Assembly: GCA_031548545.1 (NCBI GenBank)
Contig: JAVBQY010000030.1
Span: forward strand, 1 to 26,976
Source of the DNA: UBA932 sp031548545
GTDB lineage: Bacteria; Bacteroidota; Bacteroidia; Bacteroidales; UBA932
Length of the DNA: 26,976 nucleotides
Direction of reading: 5' to 3'
The translations under genes and the position numbers were made by a program. Below the pieces are notes generated by a model that saw only the letters and a program-made list of their open reading frames with translations, had not been told where the DNA came from and did no database searches. This document shows, one piece after another, positions 23,349 to 26,976 of the stretch; within the stretch, counting starts at the first letter, position 1, and each line of letters starts with the position of its first letter.

Positions 23349-25199
23349 ATGAAAAAGATTTTTTTTCTTACCTTGTGCCTCTGTTTAACCGGTACAATGT
23401 TTGCGCAAATGAAGATAGAACGAGTAGAGCCTTTAAGTTGGTGGACAGGGATGAAAACTCCGCTGCAACTGATGTTTTACGGGCAACGCCTGCAAGGGGC
23501 GGAGGTGCGTTGCCTGGAGCCGGGCCTGCAGGTTTCGGCGGTGCATACGGCTGAGAGTGCCGATTACCTTTTTGTGGATGTTACCGTAGCGCCCGATGCC
23601 CGCCCCGGCACTTATACCTTTGAATTTACACAGGGAAAGAAAAAAATCAGGCAGTCCTACCTGCTGAACGCTCGTCGCGACGGTTCTGCCGATCGCAAAG
23701 GCTTTGGCCCGGAAGATATGATCTACCTGCTGATGCCCGACCGTTTTGCCAATGGCGATCCCTTAAACGATACGCACAAAGGGGCGGAGGAGAAAGCCGG
23801 ACGGGAGCATCCCTACGGTCGCCATGGCGGCGATATCCAAGGTGTCATTGATCATCTTGGCTATCTGCAGGAATTGGGCGTTACGGCCATCTGGCCTACG
23901 CCGCTGTTATTTGATAATGAACCGGGATCCTCTTATCATGGCTATGCCTGTGCTGATTATTACCGGGTGGATCCGCGCTATGGTACCAATGAATTGTACA
24001 GGCAGTTGGTAGAAAAGTCGCATGAGCGCGGTATTAAATTTATCATGGATATGGTGCCCAACCATTGCGGTATGGCCCATTGGTGGATGAAAGACCTGCC
24101 TTTTGCTTCCTGGATTAATCAATTTCCGGAATTTACCCGTTCCAATTTCATGATGAGCGCCCACTTTGACCCGCATGCCTCACAAGCGGATAAAGATTTG
24201 TTGGTGCAAGGTTGGTTTGACACCTCCATGCCCGATATGAATATGACCAACCCTTATGTACTGGCCTATATGACACAAATGGCCGTGTGGTGGGTGGAAT
24301 ATGCCGGCCTTGACGGCCTGCGGGTAGATACCTACCCTTATAGCGATAAGCAGGCCATGTCGGTATGGACTAAAAATATCCTGAATGAGTATCCCCGGCT
24401 GAATATCGTGGCGGAATCCTGGTATGGCCTGCCCTCCATGGTCGCTTATTGGGAAGGGGCCAATAAAAATGCCGACGGGTATACCAGTCATCTGCCTTCG
24501 GTAATGGACTTTCCGTTGATGGATGCCCTGACGCAGGGATTGGTAAAAGATTCGTTGCCGGGTTGGGGCGAAGGCCTGACTAAGGTCTACACCTCGCTTT
24601 CGCAGGATTTCCTGTATGCCGATCCGAATTCGCTGTTGATATTTGCCGACAACCATGACACCAACCGTATGGCCTGGCTGCTCAAGGGAAAAAAGGACAA
24701 GCAAAAAATGGCGATGGCGATGCTGGCGACCCTGCGTGGCGTGCCGCAACTTTACTATGGCGATGAGGTGATGCTGTATAACAAGAAAAAGCAGGGCCAC
24801 GGTGAAGAGCGGCTGGATATGCCGGGCGGCTGGCCGGGCGATACGCACAACGTGTTTGTGACAGAGGGGCGCAGCAAGGTAGAAAATGAAGTATTTGAAT
24901 ACACCAAAAAGCTGTTTAACTGGCGCAAGACCGCTCAGGTAGCCCATATGGGTAAAATGCTCCACTTTGCCCCGGAAGATAATAATTTCTACGTTTATTT
25001 CCGTTATACGGGTAATGAACTCCTTATGGTGGCGGTGAATAACACTAAAGAGAAAAAGACGGTAAATTGGGCGCGTTATGCCGAAATTACCGGTGGGTAT
25101 ACCGCCGGTACGGAGATCGTAAGCGGAGCGGCCGTAAAAATAGGAGAGGTGTTGGTGGTTGCCCCTCAACAGGCGCAAATCATTCATTTCAAGAAATAA
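23349..25199 (+). CDS. susA: Periplasmic neopullulanase/cyclomaltodextrinase, SusA-like GH13
   Basis: A 616-residue GH13 enzyme with a type I signal peptide (MKKIFFLTLCLCLTGTMFAQ) and no lipobox, so it should be soluble in the periplasm. Residues about 22-108 form the N-terminal beta-sandwich of cyclomaltodextrinase-type enzymes (RVEPLSWWTGMKTPLQLMFY). The barrel starts at EDMIYLLMPDRFANGD, and the catalytic regions are DMVPNH (234-239), GLRVDTYPY with nucleophile D327, NIVAESW with acid E356, and FADNHDT with D437. A C-terminal beta domain follows from about 525. It degrades imported malto-oligosaccharides, pullulan fragments or cyclodextrins to maltose and glucose, which then go to the MFS carrier. 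It is the last gene of the sus-like operon and is followed by a terminator. Confidence 0.9.
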   Translation: MKKIFFLTLCLCLTGTMFAQMKIERVEPLSWWTGMKTPLQLMFYGQRLQGAEVRCLEPGLQVSAVHTAESADYLFVDVTVAPDARPGTYTFEFTQGKKKIRQSYLLNARRDGSADRKGFGPEDMIYLLMPDRFANGDPLNDTHKGAEEKAGREHPYGRHGGDIQGVIDHLGYLQELGVTAIWPTPLLFDNEPGSSYHGYACADYYRVDPRYGTNELYRQLVEKSHERGIKFIMDMVPNHCGMAHWWMKDLPFASWINQFPEFTRSNFMMSAHFDPHASQADKDLLVQGWFDTSMPDMNMTNPYVLAYMTQMAVWWVEYAGLDGLRVDTYPYSDKQAMSVWTKNILNEYPRLNIVAESWYGLPSMVAYWEGANKNADGYTSHLPSVMDFPLMDALTQGLVKDSLPGWGEGLTKVYTSLSQDFLYADPNSLLIFADNHDTNRMAWLLKGKKDKQKMAMAMLATLRGVPQLYYGDEVMLYNKKKQGHGEERLDMPGGWPGDTHNVFVTEGRSKVENEVFEYTKKLFNWRKTAQVAHMGKMLHFAPEDNNFYVYFRYTGNELLMVAVNNTKEKKTVNWARYAEITGGYTAGTEIVSGAAVKIGEVLVVAPQQAQIIHFKK

Positions 25200-25225
25200 A
25201 TTTTAGGTTTACTTTTGTTTATTGT

Positions 25226-25259
25226 AAGGTCGCCGGAAAATTGCCCGGCGGCCTTTTTT
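25226..25259 (+). terminator. Rho-independent terminator of the sus-like operon
   Basis: An 11-bp stem (25226-25236 with 25245-25255, one G-U pair) has an 8-nt loop and runs into six T residues (25254-25259). It lies 26 bp after the susA stop. Confidence 0.8.
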
Positions 25260-25287
25260 GTTTTCCGGCGGATTTTTTGTATCTTTA
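25257..25287 (+). promoter_or_regulatory. Promoter of the dipeptidase gene
   Basis: TTTG (25257-25260), 19 nt and TATCTTTA (25280-25287, one mismatch to TAnnTTTG) give near-ideal Bacteroidota spacing. The -33 element is formed by the T run of the preceding terminator. Transcription would start near 25291, about 42 nt before the ATG at 25333. Confidence 0.5.
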
Positions 25288-25332
25288 CATGCTTGGACTT
25301 GTAATTTGTTAATCTTTAAACTAATTTATATC

Positions 25333-26784
25333 ATGAGTATTGCAACATTAAATCCGGAACGTGTGTGGAAGCATTTTTATGCACTGACACAAATACCCCG
25401 CCCTTCAAAGCACGAGCAGCAAGTCTGTGAATTTGTGGCAAAATTCGGTAAAGACCTGGGCCTGGAAACCATCGTAGATGAAGTGGGGAATGTAATTATC
25501 CGCAAACCTGCCACCAGGGGCATGGAAAACCGCAAGGGTATTATACTGCAGGGCCACCTGGACATGGTACCGCAGAAGAACAGTGACAAGGTACATGATT
25601 TTGAAAAAGATCCTATAGAAACTTATGTTGACGGCGAATGGGTGAAAGCTAAAGGCACCACCCTGGGCGCTGATAACGGCATAGGGGTGGCTATGGCCAT
25701 GGCAGTGCTGGAGGCCAAAGATCTGGAACATGGCCCCATTGAGGGCTTGTTTACCGTTGATGAGGAAACCGGTATGACCGGCGCCTTCGGCCTCAAACCG
25801 GGCCTGCTCAACGGTGATATCCTGATTAACGTGGACACCGAAGACGAAGGGGACCTTTGTGTGGGTTGCGCCGGCGGTTTGGATGGTACGTTTACCTTAG
25901 TATATAAAGAAGAAACATTACCTGCCGGATACGAAGCCTTTAAACTAAGTGTAACCGGACTTAAGGGCGGCCACTCCGGTATGGATATTGTATTAGGGCG
26001 TGGCAATGCCAATAAGATACTTTTCCGCGCACTGTATGCCCTGGCTGCAGACTGTGGTGTCCGTGTAGCTTCTGTTGATGGCGGTAGCCTGCGCAATGCC
26101 CTTCCTCGCGAGGCCTTTGCCGTATTTGCAGCGCCTGCCGGAAAGGCTGCGGAGATTGCATCAACCGTAGCGTCCTTATATAAACTGATGGCCGCTGAAT
26201 TGTCTGCTACGGACGAAGGCTTGAAAATGGCCGTTGAACCTGCCGCCGCTCCGGTATCGGTAATGGATGCCAAGGCGCAGCAATCCCTGATCATGGCCAT
26301 CTATGGCTGTCCTAACGGTGTTATCCGCATGAGCGACAGTTTGCCGATAGTGGAAACCTCCACTAACCTGGCCATTGTGAAAGTCTTGCAGGGCAATGTA
26401 TCGGTAAGTTGTTTATTGCGTAGCTCCGTGGATTCCGCCAAAGAGGACCTTTCTAATATGATGGGTGCGGTATTTACCCTGGCTGGTTTTGACGCTAAAT
26501 TCACCGGAGGCTATCCCGGCTGGAAACCCAACCCTTCTTCTGCTATCCTGACGGCCATGAAAGAGGTCTACAAACAATTGTACGGCAATGAACCTTCTGT
26601 AAGTGCGGTACATGCAGGCCTGGAATGTGGTTTGCTGGGTGGTGTATATCCGAACCTGGATATGATCTCCTGTGGGCCCACAATCCGCTATCCGCACTCC
26701 CCGGATGAGCAGTTGGAGGTGTCAACGGTGGACAAATGTTGGAAATTCTTGATAGAAGTACTAAAAAGTGCTCCTTCTAAATAA
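25333..26784 (+). CDS. pepD: Aminoacyl-histidine dipeptidase, PepD-type M20 metallopeptidase
   Basis: A 483-residue cytosolic zinc dipeptidase of the M20/PepD family, the usual length for this enzyme. Metal ligands and catalytic residues lie in GHLDMVPQ (H75, D77), LGADNGIG (D114), DEETGMTGA (E144/E145) and INVDTEDEG (D168). A late histidine in AVHAGLECGL completes the site. A dimerisation or lid domain lies between, with GGHSGMDI at its start. The frame stays open upstream to 25258, but that extension would begin within the terminator and has no sensible start. ATG 25333 (MSIATLNPERVWKHFYAL) fits the family. It is a stand-alone housekeeping gene not linked to starch use. Confidence 0.93.
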   Translation: MSIATLNPERVWKHFYALTQIPRPSKHEQQVCEFVAKFGKDLGLETIVDEVGNVIIRKPATRGMENRKGIILQGHLDMVPQKNSDKVHDFEKDPIETYVDGEWVKAKGTTLGADNGIGVAMAMAVLEAKDLEHGPIEGLFTVDEETGMTGAFGLKPGLLNGDILINVDTEDEGDLCVGCAGGLDGTFTLVYKEETLPAGYEAFKLSVTGLKGGHSGMDIVLGRGNANKILFRALYALAADCGVRVASVDGGSLRNALPREAFAVFAAPAGKAAEIASTVASLYKLMAAELSATDEGLKMAVEPAAAPVSVMDAKAQQSLIMAIYGCPNGVIRMSDSLPIVETSTNLAIVKVLQGNVSVSCLLRSSVDSAKEDLSNMMGAVFTLAGFDAKFTGGYPGWKPNPSSAILTAMKEVYKQLYGNEPSVSAVHAGLECGLLGGVYPNLDMISCGPTIRYPHSPDEQLEVSTVDKCWKFLIEVLKSAPSK

Positions 26785-26814
26785 TTTATTTTCAATATTT
26801 TGAAAAAAAAGTGA

Positions 26815-26844
26815 AAAAATAATTCAAAATAATTGAAAATAATT
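26815..26844 (+). promoter_or_regulatory. Phased A-tracts upstream of a strong promoter (UP-like)
   Basis: Three AAAATAATT units begin at about 26816, 26826 and 26836, exactly 10 bp apart, so they lie on one face of the helix. They end directly at the -33 element. This pattern is expected to bend DNA and to act as an UP-like enhancer for strong promoters. Confidence 0.5.
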
Positions 26845-26874
26845 TTGGTAGATTAAAAAAAGTCCTTACCTTTG
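26844..26874 (+). promoter_or_regulatory. Strong Bacteroidota promoter, probably of an rRNA operon
   Basis: TTTG (26844-26847), exactly 19 nt and TACCTTTG (26867-26874) match the Bacteroidota consensus fully, the best in the window. GCAGCCC follows immediately. Transcription would start near 26878. Confidence 0.7.
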
Positions 26875-26877
26875 CAG

Positions 26878-26976
26878 CCCTTTCGGAAACGTCCGGGGGG
26901 CAAACAAGAAGCTCATTGATGTATTGGAAGACAAGTACCATTTAAAGTACTAAAAGAGTAGAGCGTCAATAAATTT
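26878..26976 (+). ncRNA. Probable leader of an rRNA operon (gene itself outside window)
   Basis: After the strong promoter comes a hairpin (26879-26887 with 26892-26900, loop AACG), then GCTCATTGATGTATTGGAAG (26911-26930), which resembles the boxA-like antitermination segment of Bacteroidota rRNA leaders, then an AGTAC/GTACT hairpin (26934-26951) and AAAAGAGTAGAGC. No start codon with a convincing frame is present. The 16S gene does not begin before the window ends, so this is inference from leader resemblance. Confidence 0.45.

Noticed and set aside
24180..25187. Open frame of 335 codons on the minus strand
   Set aside because: It lies wholly within the susA-like gene on the opposite strand, has no recognisable motifs, and reads as His/Ile-rich antisense of a coding frame.
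25258..25332. N-terminal extension of the dipeptidase
   Set aside because: It begins in the T run of the sus-like operon terminator, upstream of the likely transcription start, and does not fit the family start.
26785..26806. Terminator after the dipeptidase (TTTTCAA/TTGAAAA stem)
   Set aside because: The stem is only seven AT-rich pairs with no GC clamp, followed by A residues instead of T on the plus strand, so it is not supported as a terminator.
1..26976. CRISPR array, tRNA genes, prophage or mobile elements
   Set aside because: No regularly spaced repeats, no cloverleaf with conserved tRNA bases, and no integrase, transposase or phage structural gene were seen on either strand.

Overview
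The window looks like chromosomal DNA of a Bacteroidota member, most likely Bacteroidales-like. The evidence is a SusC/SusD/SusE outer-membrane glycan-uptake cluster, lipoproteins with Bacteroidota-type lipoboxes, a LytS/LytTR two-component pair, and several promoters of the Bacteroidota form (TTTG, about 19 nt, TAnnTTTG) in place of E. coli-type -35/-10 boxes. No genus can be named from the sequence alone. I see no transposase, CRISPR array, tRNA gene or phage gene.

Layout. (1) 1-832: C-terminal end of a cell-surface-type protein with tandem BACON-like repeats, followed by a strong terminator. (2) 1019-4522, minus strand: an MsbA-type ABC exporter followed by a long-chain acyl-CoA ligase, driven from a -7 box at 4555-4562. 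(3) 4573-6906, minus strand: a membrane-anchored protein of unknown function with a PQQ-like propeller segment at its C-terminus, and a small DUF4834-like membrane protein. A short exported protein of unknown function (6969-7637) is transcribed divergently from them. (4) 7639-8328, minus strand: purQ. (5) 8392-10110, plus strand: a LytS-type sensor kinase and its LytTR response regulator, divergent from purQ. (6) 10208-14407: an alpha-glucan cytoplasmic module made of an SLC45-like sugar transporter, beta-phosphoglucomutase and GH65 maltose phosphorylase. (7) 14408-14683: a gene-free stretch rich in dyad symmetry. (8) 14684-25199: susC, susD, susE-like, two GH13 lipoproteins and a periplasmic SusA-like GH13 neopullulanase, closed by a terminator. 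(9) 25333-26784: pepD-type dipeptidase. (10) 26785-26976: a promoter with an almost ideal consensus, preceded by 10-bp-phased A-tracts and followed by a leader that resembles an rRNA-operon leader. The rRNA gene, if present, would start beyond the window.

How the genes work together. Regions 6-8 form a complete inferred route for starch or maltodextrin. The surface lipoproteins SusD, SusE and the first GH13 bind and cut the polymer, and SusC imports oligosaccharides through the outer membrane. The SusA-like enzyme, and probably the second GH13, cut them to maltose in the periplasm, and the MFS carrier brings maltose into the cytoplasm. Maltose phosphorylase splits it with phosphate into glucose and beta-glucose-1-phosphate, and beta-phosphoglucomutase makes glucose-6-phosphate. 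No GH97 (SusB) and no SusR or LacI-type regulator is present in the window. The LytTR pair next door is the only visible transcription regulator.

The least explained part is 14486-14647, between the cytoplasmic and outer-membrane modules. It holds a nested dyad of about 106 bp, twin near-palindromic 14-mers, and a -7 box facing away from susC. It could be an operator pair, a structured leader or antisense RNA, or a small repeat element. The sequence alone does not decide between these.
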